Source: Flavobacteriales bacterium (GTDB lineage Bacteria > Bacteroidota > Bacteroidia > Flavobacteriales_D > Crocinitomicaceae). Taken from it: a stretch of DNA of 64,000 bases. This document shows positions 43,775-53,078 of the stretch, piece after piece. How positions within the stretch are numbered: position 1 is the stretch's first letter; each line of letters begins with the position of its first letter. A program made the position numbers and the translations under genes. Location of the stretch: assembly GCA_947470515.1 (NCBI GenBank), contig CANITF010000002.1, positions 62,001 through 126,000 of the forward strand, written 5' to 3'. The notes beneath the pieces are model-generated. The model saw only the letters and a list, made by a program, of their open reading frames with translations. It was not told where the DNA came from and did no database searches.

Positions 43775-46700
43775 CTATTGTTTCACAAGTCCAATTTTAG
43801 AATCACCTTCTAACTCTAAATCAGTTAATAAAGCATCCGTTCCAAGATTCGCAAAAAGTATTTCATTTGCCAAAACTTCATTGCACACATATTCATGATT
43901 TGCTTGAATCGCATGCTGAATAAATTCAGTTGTATCAACAGTTAACACAATACGATCTGTTACATCTAAACCTGAATCTTTTCTTAAATTTTGAACCCTA
44001 TTGATCAATTCACGAGCAATTCCTTCCGCTTTTAATTGCTCAGAAATTGTAATATCCAACGCGACAGTTAAACCACCTTCTGTAGCAACTAGCCATCCTG
44101 GAATATCTTGCGCTGCAATTTCGAAATCAGCTAAATCCAACGCAATAACTTCTCCGTCAATTTCTCCTTTCCAACCGTTATTCTCTTCCACTTTTGAAAT
44201 ATCTTCGCTTGTCATTTGACCAACCATAGCCGCAATTGATTTCATTTGCTTGCCATATTTCGGTCCTATTGTTTTGAAATTTGCTTTGATACTTTTCACT
44301 AAAACACTGTTGTCTTCATCCAATAATTCCAATTCTTTGACATTGACTTCTGATAAAATCAAATCCTTTACGTGCATGATGTTATCTGAAAACGTTTTAT
44401 TCAAAGTAGGAACCATTATTTTTTGTAACGGCTGTCTAACTCTGATTTTTTCTTTCTTGCGTAATCCCAATACCAATGATGACGTTCGCTGTGCAATCTC
44501 CATTTGAGCTTCTAACTCTTCGTTGATAAATGCCTTGTTCACTTTTGGGAAATCAACTAAATGCACAGATGAAACGGCGAATCTTTTACTCACAGAATTC
44601 AAATCCGAAAATAATTGATCCATAAAGAAAGGTGCAATTGGAGATCCTAAAATTGAAACCGTTTCTAAACAGGTATACAATGTTTGATAGGCTGACAATT
44701 TATCTTTTGAATCGTCACTTTTCCAGAAACGACGACGACATAATCTCACATACCAATTAGATAACTGATCACTTACAAAATCTTGAATTAATCGACCCGC
44801 CTTAGTTGGCTCGTATTCATCGAAAGATCCATCAACTTCTTGAATCAAAGAATGTAATTTGGAAAGTACCCAACGGTCAATTTCTGGTCGCTCGTTTAAC
44901 GGAATATCTTGAGCAGAATAATCAAATCCATCAATATTTGCGTACAAAGTGAAGAACGAATACGTATTGTACAAAGTTCCGAAGAATTTACGTTGAACTT
45001 CCGTTATTCCGTCTAAATCAAATTTTAAATTATCCCAAGGTTGCGCATTGGTAATCATATACCAACGAGCAGCATCAGCGCCATACGTTTCTAAGGTTGA
45101 AAATGGATCAATTGCATTGCCCAAACGTTTAGACATTTTCTGACCATTTTTATCTAAAACTAAACCATTAGAAACAACATTTTTATATGCCACAGAATCA
45201 AAAACCATCGTCGCAATTGCATGCAATGTATAGAACCAACCTCTTGTTTGATCTACCCCTTCTGCAATGAAATCACCAGGATAACCTTCGTGATTATCAA
45301 TCAAACTTTTGTTTTCAAATGGATAATGCCACTGCGCATAAGGCATTGCGCCTGAATCAAACCAAACATCAATCAAATCTGATTCACGCTTCATCGGTTT
45401 TCCTGTTGGAGAAACCAAAACAATTTGATCTACATAGTTTTTATGCAAATCAATTTTTGCATAATTTTCTTTTGACATGTCCGTTGCATCAAAGTCCGCT
45501 ATAGGATTTGAAGTCATTAAACCAGCAGAAATTGCTTTATCACATTCATTTTTCAGTTGACCCGCAGATGAAATACAAATGCGCTCATCACCTTCTTCTG
45601 TCGACCAAATTGGAATTGGAATTCCCCAATAACGTGAACGAGAAAGGTTCCAATCATTTACATTTTCCAACCATTTCCCGAAACGTCCAGAGCCAGTTGA
45701 TTCTGGTTTCCAATTGATGGTATTGTTCAATTGCATCATGCGTTCTTTAACATCAGTTACTTTGATGAACCAAGAATCCAACGGATAATACAATACTGGT
45801 TTGTCCGTTCTCCAACAATGCGGATAACTGTGGACATATTTCTCAACCTTAAAGGCTTTGTTTTCTGTTTTTAATTGAATTGCAATTTGAACATCAGCTG
45901 ATCTTTCTGGTGCTTGACCGTCGTCATAATATTCATTTTTGACATACATTCCGGCATAATCTCCCATTTCTGGTCTGAATTTCCCTTGAAGATCAACAAG
46001 TGGAACCAAATTTCCTTTATCGTCAATCACAAGTAATCCTGGCACACCAGCATCTTTTGCAACACGTGCATCATCTGCACCAAACGTTGGGGCGATATGC
46101 ACAATTCCTGTTCCATCTTCTGTTGTTACAAAATCACCACCAATCACTTTAAATGCATTTTCAGGATTTTCGGCAGGTAAAGCAAATGGCAATAGTTGTT
46201 CGTAAGAGATTCCGATCAAGTCTTTTCCTAAACATTCTCCAGCAATGAAATATGGGATAGTTTTATCTCCAGAATTAAAATTTGTTAATTCACTTGCGGT
46301 TTCAACGTTTTGAAATCCTTTGGCAAACTGATATCCAACAAGATTCTTTGCAAGAATTACATTGATGGGTTCAAACGTATATTGGTTAAAAGATTGAACT
46401 AAAACGTATTCTATTTTTGGTCCAACGCACAATGCGGTATTAGAAGACAACGTCCAAGGTGTGGTTGTCCATGCCAAAAAATGTAGGTTCAGGTCGCGAC
46501 CTGACCCTACATTTTTGGCAAACGGTAATTTTTCGCCATCAACAATTTTAAACTGCGCAACAACTGTCGTATCAGTTACATCTCTGTAACAACCCGGTTG
46601 ATTCAATTCGTGTGACGACAATCCTGTTCCAGCTTTTGGCGAATACGGTTGAATTGTGTATCCTTTATACATGAGATTTTTCTCGTACAATTGACCCAAT

Positions 46701-47191
46701 AACCACCAAACTGATTCCATGTATTTTGGTTCATAGGTGATGTATGGATCTTCCATATCCACCCAATATCCCATTTTCAATGTAAGGTCATTCCAAATAT
46801 CTGTGTAACGCATTACTGCTTCTTTACACGCTTTGTTGTAATCTTCTACTGAAATTTTTGTTCCAATATCTTCTTTGGTGATTCCAAGTTCCTTTTCAAC
46901 CCCTAATTCAACAGGTAAACCATGTGTATCCCAACCAGCTTTCCGTTTAACTTGAAAACCTTTTAATGTTTTGTAGCGACAAAAAATATCTTTGATAGCG
47001 CGTCCCATAACGTGGTGAATACCAGGTAAACCATTCGCTGATGGCGGTCCTTCAAAGAAAATAAAAGGCGTTTGACCTTCACGTGTAGCAATAGATTGCT
47101 CGAAAACCTTCTCGTTCTGCCATTTTTCTAACACTGTTTTCGCCACGTTTGGCAAATTCAACCCTTTGTATTCTGGATAATTCTTCGTCAT
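43775..47191 (-). CDS. ileS: Isoleucyl-tRNA synthetase
   Basis: The 1138-residue class I synthetase charges tRNA-Ile. Start is taken at ATG 47191 (MTKNYPEYKG); 23 further upstream codons lack support. The HIGH-type motif is 'GLPGIHHVMG' (His59-His60). The editing-domain threonine-rich motif 'LAWTTTPWTLSSNTAL' lies near residue 240. 'DVWFDSGAMPYAQWHYP' and KMSKR ('NGQKMSKRLGNA') near residue 684 complete the catalytic site. The long C-terminal domain without zinc cysteines fits the eukaryote-like type 2 IleS found in many Bacteroidota. An in-frame palindromic insertion lies at about residues 224-240, just before the editing motif. Confidence 0.95.
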   Translation of the reverse strand: MTKNYPEYKGLNLPNVAKTVLEKWQNEKVFEQSIATREGQTPFIFFEGPPSANGLPGIHHVMGRAIKDIFCRYKTLKGFQVKRKAGWDTHGLPVELGVEKELGITKEDIGTKISVEDYNKACKEAVMRYTDIWNDLTLKMGYWVDMEDPYITYEPKYMESVWWLLGQLYEKNLMYKGYTIQPYSPKAGTGLSSHELNQPGCYRDVTDTTVVAQFKIVDGEKLPFAKNVGSGRDLNLHFLAWTTTPWTLSSNTALCVGPKIEYVLVQSFNQYTFEPINVILAKNLVGYQFAKGFQNVETASELTNFNSGDKTIPYFIAGECLGKDLIGISYEQLLPFALPAENPENAFKVIGGDFVTTEDGTGIVHIAPTFGADDARVAKDAGVPGLLVIDDKGNLVPLVDLQGKFRPEMGDYAGMYVKNEYYDDGQAPERSADVQIAIQLKTENKAFKVEKYVHSYPHCWRTDKPVLYYPLDSWFIKVTDVKERMMQLNNTINWKPESTGSGRFGKWLENVNDWNLSRSRYWGIPIPIWSTEEGDERICISSAGQLKNECDKAISAGLMTSNPIADFDATDMSKENYAKIDLHKNYVDQIVLVSPTGKPMKRESDLIDVWFDSGAMPYAQWHYPFENKSLIDNHEGYPGDFIAEGVDQTRGWFYTLHAIATMVFDSVAYKNVVSNGLVLDKNGQKMSKRLGNAIDPFSTLETYGADAARWYMITNAQPWDNLKFDLDGITEVQRKFFGTLYNTYSFFTLYANIDGFDYSAQDIPLNERPEIDRWVLSKLHSLIQEVDGSFDEYEPTKAGRLIQDFVSDQLSNWYVRLCRRRFWKSDDSKDKLSAYQTLYTCLETVSILGSPIAPFFMDQLFSDLNSVSKRFAVSSVHLVDFPKVNKAFINEELEAQMEIAQRTSSLVLGLRKKEKIRVRQPLQKIMVPTLNKTFSDNIMHVKDLILSEVNVKELELLDEDNSVLVKSIKANFKTIGPKYGKQMKSIAAMVGQMTSEDISKVEENNGWKGEIDGEVIALDLADFEIAAQDIPGWLVATEGGLTVALDITISEQLKAEGIARELINRVQNLRKDSGLDVTDRIVLTVDTTEFIQHAIQANHEYVCNEVLANEILFANLGTDALLTDLELEGDSKIGLVKQ
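46472..46520. repeat. REP-like palindrome inserted in frame within ileS
   Basis: Around the centre CGCG (46495-46498), the left arm TGTAGGTTCAGGTCGC and the right arm GCGACCTGACCCTACA are almost complementary. They are flanked by TGCCAAAAAA and TTTTTGGCA, which extend the symmetry to about 49 bases. On the coding strand it reads AKNVGSGRDLNLHF. The insert keeps the reading frame and is flanked by conserved ileS sequence. Confidence 0.85.
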
Positions 47192-47340
47192 TGTACCTTG
47201 AAAATATGAATGTGCGAAGATAGTAAATTTGGATGAAAGACGAAAGTCCAAGATGTCCAATAATTTCTTATATAAGTATTATATAAATGTCATTTGAAAT
47301 TCAATATTATTACCTTTGTTTTTGAATCAATCAAACCATC

Positions 47341-48945
47341 ATGGCAGAATTTTTTTACCAAGATCCATATCCGATCATACAAGACAAAACTGAATACCGC
47401 AAGATTTCATCTGACTTCGTTGAAGTAGTAAAAGTTGGAAATCGAGAAATACTAAATATTGAACCAAAAGCATTAGAAGTTCTAGCGCAAGAAGCAATGA
47501 AAGATGTTTCTTTCTTTTTGAGAAAAACGCATCTTCAGATGTTAACCAATATTTTAAAAGATCCCGAAGCAACAGATAACGATCGATTTGTAGCGCATAA
47601 TTTATTGCAAAATGCCGTAGTAGCGGCTGTTGGACAATTACCTTCTTGTCAAGATACTGGAACGGCAATCGTGATGGCGAAAAAAGGAGAAGATGTTTAT
47701 ACAGGTGTTGATGATGCGGAATATTTATCAAAAGGAATTTTCAATACCTATCAAGAAGAAAATTTACGTTTCTCTCAAGTTGTTGCTTTAAGCATGTTTG
47801 ATGAGAAGAACTCTGGTTCAAACCTTCCAGCACAAATTGACATTTATTCGAAAAAAGGAAATTATTACGAGTTTCTTTTTCTAGCAAAAGGTGGTGGTTC
47901 TGCCAATAAAACGTTCTTATATCAGAAGACAAAATCCATGCTGAATGATAAGTCGTTGGAAGAATTTGTCAAAGAGAAAATTATGGACTTAGGGACATCA
48001 GCTTGTCCTCCATATCACTTAGCACTTGTTATTGGTGGCACTTCTGCTGAAGCAAATTTAGCGACAGTTAAAAAAGCCTCTGCAGGTTATTTCGATGAAT
48101 TACCAACTGAAGGGAATATGGCTGGTCAAGCATTCAGAGATTTAGAATGGGAGAAACGAGTACAATTAATTTGTCAGGAGAGTCAAATTGGCGCACAATT
48201 CGGAGGGAAATATTTCACCCATGATGTTCGTGTAATTCGTTTACCTCGACACGCTGCTTCTTGTCCTGTTGGATTAGGCGTTTCTTGTTCTGCTGATAGA
48301 AATATCAAAGCAAAAATCACGAAAGACGGTTTGTTTTTAGAGCAATTAGAAAAAAATCCTATTGACTTTTTACCTGCACTTCCTCCTCATTTGGAACCCG
48401 CAGTTGAAATCAATTTGGACCGTCCAATGAATGAAGTTTTGGCTGAATTGAGTAAATATCCAATTAAAACACGTTTAAAACTGAACGGTACATTGATTGT
48501 TGCACGTGACGCTGCTCACGCGAAAATTAAAGAAATTATTGATTCTGGAAAACCAATGCCAGATTACTTTAAGAACCATCCTGTCTATTACGCAGGACCT
48601 GCAAAAACGCCTCAAGGAATGCCTTCTGGAAGTTTTGGTCCAACAACGGCTGGAAGAATGGATTCATACGTTGACTTATTCCAAAGTTTGGGAGGAAGTA
48701 TGATTATGCTTGCAAAAGGAAATCGCTCGAAAGATGTTACAAATGCGTGTAAAAAATACGGTGGTTTTTATTTAGGATCTGTTGGTGGACCAGCTGCAAT
48801 TTTAGCAAAAGAAAACATCACTTCTGTTGAAGTTGTTGATTTCGAAGAAATGGGCATGGAAGCAGTGAGAAAAATAACTATTAAGGATTTCCCAGCGTTT
48901 ATAATTACGGATGATAAAGGAAACGACTTTTTTGAGAACCTATAG
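47341..48945 (+). CDS. Class I fumarate hydratase (iron-sulfur)
   Basis: The 534-residue enzyme interconverts fumarate and malate in the TCA cycle using a [4Fe-4S] cluster. The cluster cysteines are in '[17 protein letters not shown]' near residue 105, 'GTSACPPYH' near 222 and '[13 protein letters not shown]' near 310. '[10 protein letters not shown]' and '[17 protein letters not shown]' also match the single-chain FumA/FumB type, with the alpha part first and the beta part C-terminal. A TACCTTTG -7-like box is at 47311-47318. The stop codon TAG is the first triplet of a REP-like hairpin. Confidence 0.93.
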   Translation: MAEFFYQDPYPIIQDKTEYRKISSDFVEVVKVGNREILNIEPKALEVLAQEAMKDVSFFLRKTHLQMLTNILKDPEATDNDRFVAHNLLQNAVVAAVGQLPSCQDTGTAIVMAKKGEDVYTGVDDAEYLSKGIFNTYQEENLRFSQVVALSMFDEKNSGSNLPAQIDIYSKKGNYYEFLFLAKGGGSANKTFLYQKTKSMLNDKSLEEFVKEKIMDLGTSACPPYHLALVIGGTSAEANLATVKKASAGYFDELPTEGNMAGQAFRDLEWEKRVQLICQESQIGAQFGGKYFTHDVRVIRLPRHAASCPVGLGVSCSADRNIKAKITKDGLFLEQLEKNPIDFLPALPPHLEPAVEINLDRPMNEVLAELSKYPIKTRLKLNGTLIVARDAAHAKIKEIIDSGKPMPDYFKNHPVYYAGPAKTPQGMPSGSFGPTTAGRMDSYVDLFQSLGGSMIMLAKGNRSKDVTNACKKYGGFYLGSVGGPAAILAKENITSVEVVDFEEMGMEAVRKITIKDFPAFIITDDKGNDFFENL

Positions 48946-49027
48946 TTTCGACAGGCTCAACTACCTTATTCTCAAAAAGTATTTAAATTTTAGAAAAGCC
49001 GCTCCCCGAGCTTGTCGAGGGGCGGGC
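48943..49027. repeat. Two TCGACARGCTC hairpins between convergent genes
   Basis: The first hairpin has TAGTT (48943-48947) pairing with AACTA (48959-48963) around TCGACAGGCTC. The second has CCCC (49004-49007) pairing with GGGG (49019-49022) around GAGCTTGTCGA, the reverse complement of TCGACAAGCTC, with outer GCCGCT/GCGGGC partly complementary. The loop is conserved while the stems differ yet stay complementary. They may act as terminators for the fumarase and FGE-domain genes. Confidence 0.75.
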
Positions 49028-49039
49028 TTATTTTTTACT

Positions 49040-50359
49040 TTATTTTTTTACAGTCATTACAACCCTGAAACCAATACAAACATTTGGTGCAGTTATACCA
49101 GAATAGATATCTGGCGCAAGAATTTTTATTTCTTCAATATTATTCTTCCATCCACCACCTGCTGTACCAACTGAATTTGTTAGTATATCATTGCACACCA
49201 TTTCAGCCGCATTTCCACTCATATTATAGAGACCATAATCATTTGGTAAATAGGCTGTAACTAAAGATGTAACATCTTGTTTATTAACCGTTTCGCTATT
49301 AATGCTTTTCGCATGTGCATAGTTTGCATTTACTTGAGCATTTGCAATTAATCTATCAGGTTCGTCACCCCAAGGATAAGGATATTTGGTTCCACCACTT
49401 GAAGCAGCCATTACCCATTCTTCTCGAACGGGAATTCTTATATCGTTGTATTGTGATTTTTTATTATCATCAACTGTGTTTATCATCTCTTTTGTCAACC
49501 AAACACAATACATTTCAGCACCCTTTCGGCTAACGTTCACAACAGGGAAATTGTCATAAGCAGGATGTGAAAAATAATGTTGTTCATATGCGCTATTTTC
49601 TAGTTTTTGAATAATTGACCATTGTTTTTGATCAGGCCGAGCTATTAGAAACTCATCTTTTCTTCCTTGAATGAGTAAATCGAATAGAAACGTTCTGTAT
49701 TCGAGATTCGAAATTTCTGTTTTTTGCATGTAAAAAGATTGCACAGACACTTGTTTTCTTTGGTAATCAAATGTTCCAGTAGGAATGTAAGCATATACTT
49801 TTTTATCAAACTTCTCCAAATTTTTCAGCATGAGCTTTTTCTGTTTGTTGTTTGCCTTAATTTCCTCCTCCGTTAATTTTGGAAATACATATTCATCACT
49901 AAATATTGGGATATTTGACTTTATCAAATTCAAATTTTCTTGCACTTTCAACGTGTCAATTGAAGTTGTAGGAAATTGATTTACTTCAGAAAAAATTTGT
50001 GTGAAGATTGGAAGAGATTCAAACAATTTAAAGGGAACTTTCGTTGATTGAACTTCATGATTTTTTATCGTTTCTGAATTATTGTTCGCTGCAAATGGAA
50101 CATTTGTAGAAATCTTAGGAGTTGATTTATTTTCTACTTTGCTATTCGTCAAGAATAACGAAATTATTAACGTACTTACTGTTACTAACATAATGATCAA
50201 TTTTTTAGTTAAAAAATTAGAACCAATTTTTACTTTCTTTTTCAAATTATTCGTTTGGGAAGAAGTCAAAAAACGTTCCTTTGTCTCACCAAAAGTGACT
50301 ACAGGATTTTGCTCCTTTGCATGACGAAATAAATTGTCGAGATGTTTTTGCTTATCCAT
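49040..50359 (-). CDS. Membrane-anchored FGE-sulfatase (SUMF1-like) domain protein, probable partner of the sigma factor
   Basis: The 439-residue protein has a short cytoplasmic N-terminus (about residues 1-51), one transmembrane helix ('KKLIIMLVTVSTLIISLFLT'), and a linker to about residue 180. A formylglycine-generating-enzyme-like domain follows: 'FYMQKTEISNLEYRTFLFDLL', 'PVVNVSRKGAEMYCVWLTKEM', 'RIPVREEWVMAASSGG', 'NMSGNAAEMVCNDI' and 'GFRVVMTVKK'. The domain resembles the GldJ/GldK group of gliding proteins but lacks a lipobox. It overlaps the upstream ECF sigma gene by 8 bp, the position and topology usual for an anti-sigma factor. That role is inference. Confidence 0.8.
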   Translation of the reverse strand: MDKQKHLDNLFRHAKEQNPVVTFGETKERFLTSSQTNNLKKKVKIGSNFLTKKLIIMLVTVSTLIISLFLTNSKVENKSTPKISTNVPFAANNNSETIKNHEVQSTKVPFKLFESLPIFTQIFSEVNQFPTTSIDTLKVQENLNLIKSNIPIFSDEYVFPKLTEEEIKANNKQKKLMLKNLEKFDKKVYAYIPTGTFDYQRKQVSVQSFYMQKTEISNLEYRTFLFDLLIQGRKDEFLIARPDQKQWSIIQKLENSAYEQHYFSHPAYDNFPVVNVSRKGAEMYCVWLTKEMINTVDDNKKSQYNDIRIPVREEWVMAASSGGTKYPYPWGDEPDRLIANAQVNANYAHAKSINSETVNKQDVTSLVTAYLPNDYGLYNMSGNAAEMVCNDILTNSVGTAGGGWKNNIEEIKILAPDIYSGITAPNVCIGFRVVMTVKK

Positions 50360-50876
50360 GTCCTACTTCTGTTTTAATGGAAGAATCGTATGTTAGAATT
50401 TCAATAAGTTTTTCTCTTCCACGCTTGAGTCGCTGTTTTACTGCTGATTCAGATGCGTTTTGAATTTGCATGATTTCCTTAATACTGAAGCCCGATATTT
50501 CGAATAAGATGATACATTCTCTTTGATCTTCGGACAATTGTGCCAATGCTTGATGTAAAAAATGAACATCTGCATCCTCTTGAGGGTTGGCATTCACATC
50601 TTGAATCAATTGAATATTATCTTCTTTCTGATAACGCGTTTCTTTCTTCTTTTTGTGTTGATTACTTAATAAGCGAACACTTATTCCGAAAAGAAATGAT
50701 AAAAAAGCATCTTTAGACTTGAGTGTTTCGAATTTTTCAAACGCAACAAGAAGGGTTTCATTCATTAAATCCCTAAAGTCCATTTCTCCATAAACTCTTG
50801 CCCTGCAGAAGCGTTCGAACCTATCATGAATAGGTTCGTATAGTTTTAGAAATTCTGTTTGTTTTGTTTTATCCAT
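50352..50876 (-). CDS. ECF-type RNA polymerase sigma factor
   Basis: The 174-residue protein has sigma region 2 ('FRDLMNETLLVAFEKFETLKSKDAFLSFLFGISVRLLSNQHKKKK', about residues 35-85). Region 4 carries the helix-turn-helix 'EDQRECIILFEISGFSIKEIMQIQNASESAVKQRLKRGREKL' (about 118-162). It has no region 3, as in ECF factors. It is translationally coupled to the FGE-domain membrane protein, which probably controls it. The stress or envelope signal is unknown. Start at 50876 gives a normal length. Confidence 0.9.
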   Translation of the reverse strand: MDKTKQTEFLKLYEPIHDRFERFCRARVYGEMDFRDLMNETLLVAFEKFETLKSKDAFLSFLFGISVRLLSNQHKKKKETRYQKEDNIQLIQDVNANPQEDADVHFLHQALAQLSEDQRECIILFEISGFSIKEIMQIQNASESAVKQRLKRGREKLIEILTYDSSIKTEVGHG

Positions 50877-51036
50877 TCTTACACTGCAAAATACGTGTTC
50901 TTCTTGTAAGTGTAATAAGTTGGGGAAAAGTTACATTCATTTATATTCTTTCATTTATAGTTTAAAATTTAGAACTCTTAAATAACCTTAAAAAAATCAA
51001 ATTAAGATTTTGTGAACAAAATAAAACCATTGATTG

Positions 51037-51067
51037 TTTGTTTAAAGAACAATAAGCCATAAATTTG
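51037..51067 (+). promoter_or_regulatory. Consensus Bacteroidota promoter of dxs
   Basis: TTTG at 51037-51040 and TAAATTTG at 51060-51067 are separated by exactly 19 bases, a full match to TTTG-N19-TAnnTTTG. The dxs ATG follows 15 bases later, so the TTG inside the -7 box cannot be the start. Confidence 0.85.
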
Positions 51068-51082
51068 CTTGAGTTAAATTTT

Positions 51083-53038
51083 ATGATAGAATATAAAGCA
51101 GGACCAAAATTAGAGCAGATTCAGATACCTTCTGATATGCGTTCAAAATTCACTATTGATGACCTACCTGAAATTTCAGATGAAGTCCGTCAATATATTG
51201 TGGATGTTATTTCTGAAATTGGTAATAGCCATTTTGGTGCTAGCTTAGGTGTTGTAGAATTAACTGTAGCCTTGCATTATGTATTTAATACTCCTTATGA
51301 TCAGTTAGTTTGGGACGTAGGACATCAAGCTTATGGACACAAAATATTAACCGGACGAAGAGAACTTTTTCATACGAATCGCTTGAAAGGTGGAATATCT
51401 GGTTTTCCAAAGCGTTCAGAAAGCGAGTTTGATGCTTTTGGTGTCGGACATTCTTCGACTTCAATTTCTGCTGCTTTAGGAATGGCAGTTGCAAGTAAAT
51501 TTAAAGGAGAAAAAGACCGTCAGCACATTGCTGTAATCGGCGATGGCGCTATGACTGCGGGACTTGCTTTTGAAGGAATGAACCACGCTGGTTTTGAAAA
51601 AGATGCTAATTTATTGGTTATTCTGAATGACAATTGTATGTCAATCGACCCGAATGTTGGCGCGTTAAAAGAATATTTAACAGATATCACAACATCTCAC
51701 ACCTATAATAAGGTTAAAGATGAAGTTTGGAAATTATTAGGAAAAGTTTCCAAATTTGGTCCAGATGCACAATCCGTTGCATCAAAAATATCAAGTGCTT
51801 TAAAAGGATCATTATTGAATCAAAGTAATTTGTTTGAAGCGTTGAACTTTCGTTATTTCGGTCCAGTTGATGGACATGATGTAATTGGTTTAGCAAAAGT
51901 TTTAGAAGATTTAAAAGATATTCCCGGTCCTAAGATCTTACATTGCATTACTCGAAAAGGAGCGAAATATAAATATTCTGAAGAAGGAAATCCAACGAAA
52001 TGGCATGCTCCAGGGGTTTTTAATAAAGAAACTGGTGAAATTGTTAAGATTGTTCCAAAATCACCTCAACCACCAAAATATCAAGATGTTTTTGGTCATA
52101 CTATCGTAGAACTAGCCGAAAAGAATGAAAAAATAATGGGCGTAACACCAGCTATGCCTTCTGGTTGCTCTTTGAATATTATGATGCAAGCAATGCCAGA
52201 TCGCGCTTTTGATGTTGGAATTGCAGAACAACATGCTGTTACTTTTTCGGCAGGTTTGGCAACACAAGGTTTAGTTCCTTTTTGCAATATCTATTCTTCT
52301 TTCATGCAACGTGCCTACGATCAAGTTTTGCACGATGTTGCAATTCAAAATCTAAATGTCGTTTTTTGTTTAGATCGAGGTGGCTTAGTTGGCGCTGATG
52401 GTGCTACTCATCATGGTGCTTATGATTTAGCATACATGCGAAGCATTCCAAACATGATTGTTGCCGCACCAATGAACGAGGCAGAATTGCGTAATATAAT
52501 GTTTACTGCTCAACAAGAAAATATGGGGCCTTTCTCTATCCGCTATCCTCGTGGTAATGGTGTCATGACAGAATGGAAAACTGCAATGAAGCCGATAAAA
52601 GTTGGAACGGGAAGGAAAGTTACAAATGGTCACGACATTGCAATATTAACAATAGGACATCCTGGAAATTTCGCACAAGAAGCAATTAACAAACTGAGCG
52701 ATACAGGCGCTTCTATTGCTCATTATGACATGCGTTTTGTCAAACCACTAGATGAAGTAATGTTGCATGAGGTATTCTCAAAATTCAAAAAGGTTATTAC
52801 TGTTGAAGATGGATGTTTGATGGGTGGATTTGGATCTGCAGTTATAGAATTTATGGTTGATCAGAAATATTCATCTGAAGTTGTTCGTCTGGGGATTCCA
52901 GATCAATATATTCATCATGGTACACAAGAAGAACTATGGGCTGATTGTGGTTTTGATGCAAATTCCATTGCAAAAACAGTAAAAAAATTGTTATCAATAG
53001 CTGACAGTTCAAAGAATATCTCAGTAAAAGCTGTTTAA
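51083..53038 (+). CDS. dxs: 1-deoxy-D-xylulose-5-phosphate synthase
   Basis: DXS condenses pyruvate and glyceraldehyde-3-phosphate using thiamine diphosphate, the entry step of the MEP isoprenoid pathway. The 651-residue enzyme has '[22 protein letters not shown]', '[16 protein letters not shown]', the TPP motif '[20 protein letters not shown]...NDN' near residue 150, and '[20 protein letters not shown]' near 435. The start at ATG 51083 follows from the consensus promoter. It is followed 40 bp later by a sugar transporter, which may share the transcript. Confidence 0.95.
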   Translation: MIEYKAGPKLEQIQIPSDMRSKFTIDDLPEISDEVRQYIVDVISEIGNSHFGASLGVVELTVALHYVFNTPYDQLVWDVGHQAYGHKILTGRRELFHTNRLKGGISGFPKRSESEFDAFGVGHSSTSISAALGMAVASKFKGEKDRQHIAVIGDGAMTAGLAFEGMNHAGFEKDANLLVILNDNCMSIDPNVGALKEYLTDITTSHTYNKVKDEVWKLLGKVSKFGPDAQSVASKISSALKGSLLNQSNLFEALNFRYFGPVDGHDVIGLAKVLEDLKDIPGPKILHCITRKGAKYKYSEEGNPTKWHAPGVFNKETGEIVKIVPKSPQPPKYQDVFGHTIVELAEKNEKIMGVTPAMPSGCSLNIMMQAMPDRAFDVGIAEQHAVTFSAGLATQGLVPFCNIYSSFMQRAYDQVLHDVAIQNLNVVFCLDRGGLVGADGATHHGAYDLAYMRSIPNMIVAAPMNEAELRNIMFTAQQENMGPFSIRYPRGNGVMTEWKTAMKPIKVGTGRKVTNGHDIAILTIGHPGNFAQEAINKLSDTGASIAHYDMRFVKPLDEVMLHEVFSKFKKVITVEDGCLMGGFGSAVIEFMVDQKYSSEVVRLGIPDQYIHHGTQEELWADCGFDANSIAKTVKKLLSIADSSKNISVKAV

Positions 53039-53078
53039 TCTTTATTTTTCATTTAATTTGGTCATTCAAAACCAATTT

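Noticed and set aside
47192-47260. A 23-residue extension at the start of IleS
   Set aside because: The family begins at MTKNYPEYKGL; the extra residues have no counterpart and lack a ribosome-binding pattern.
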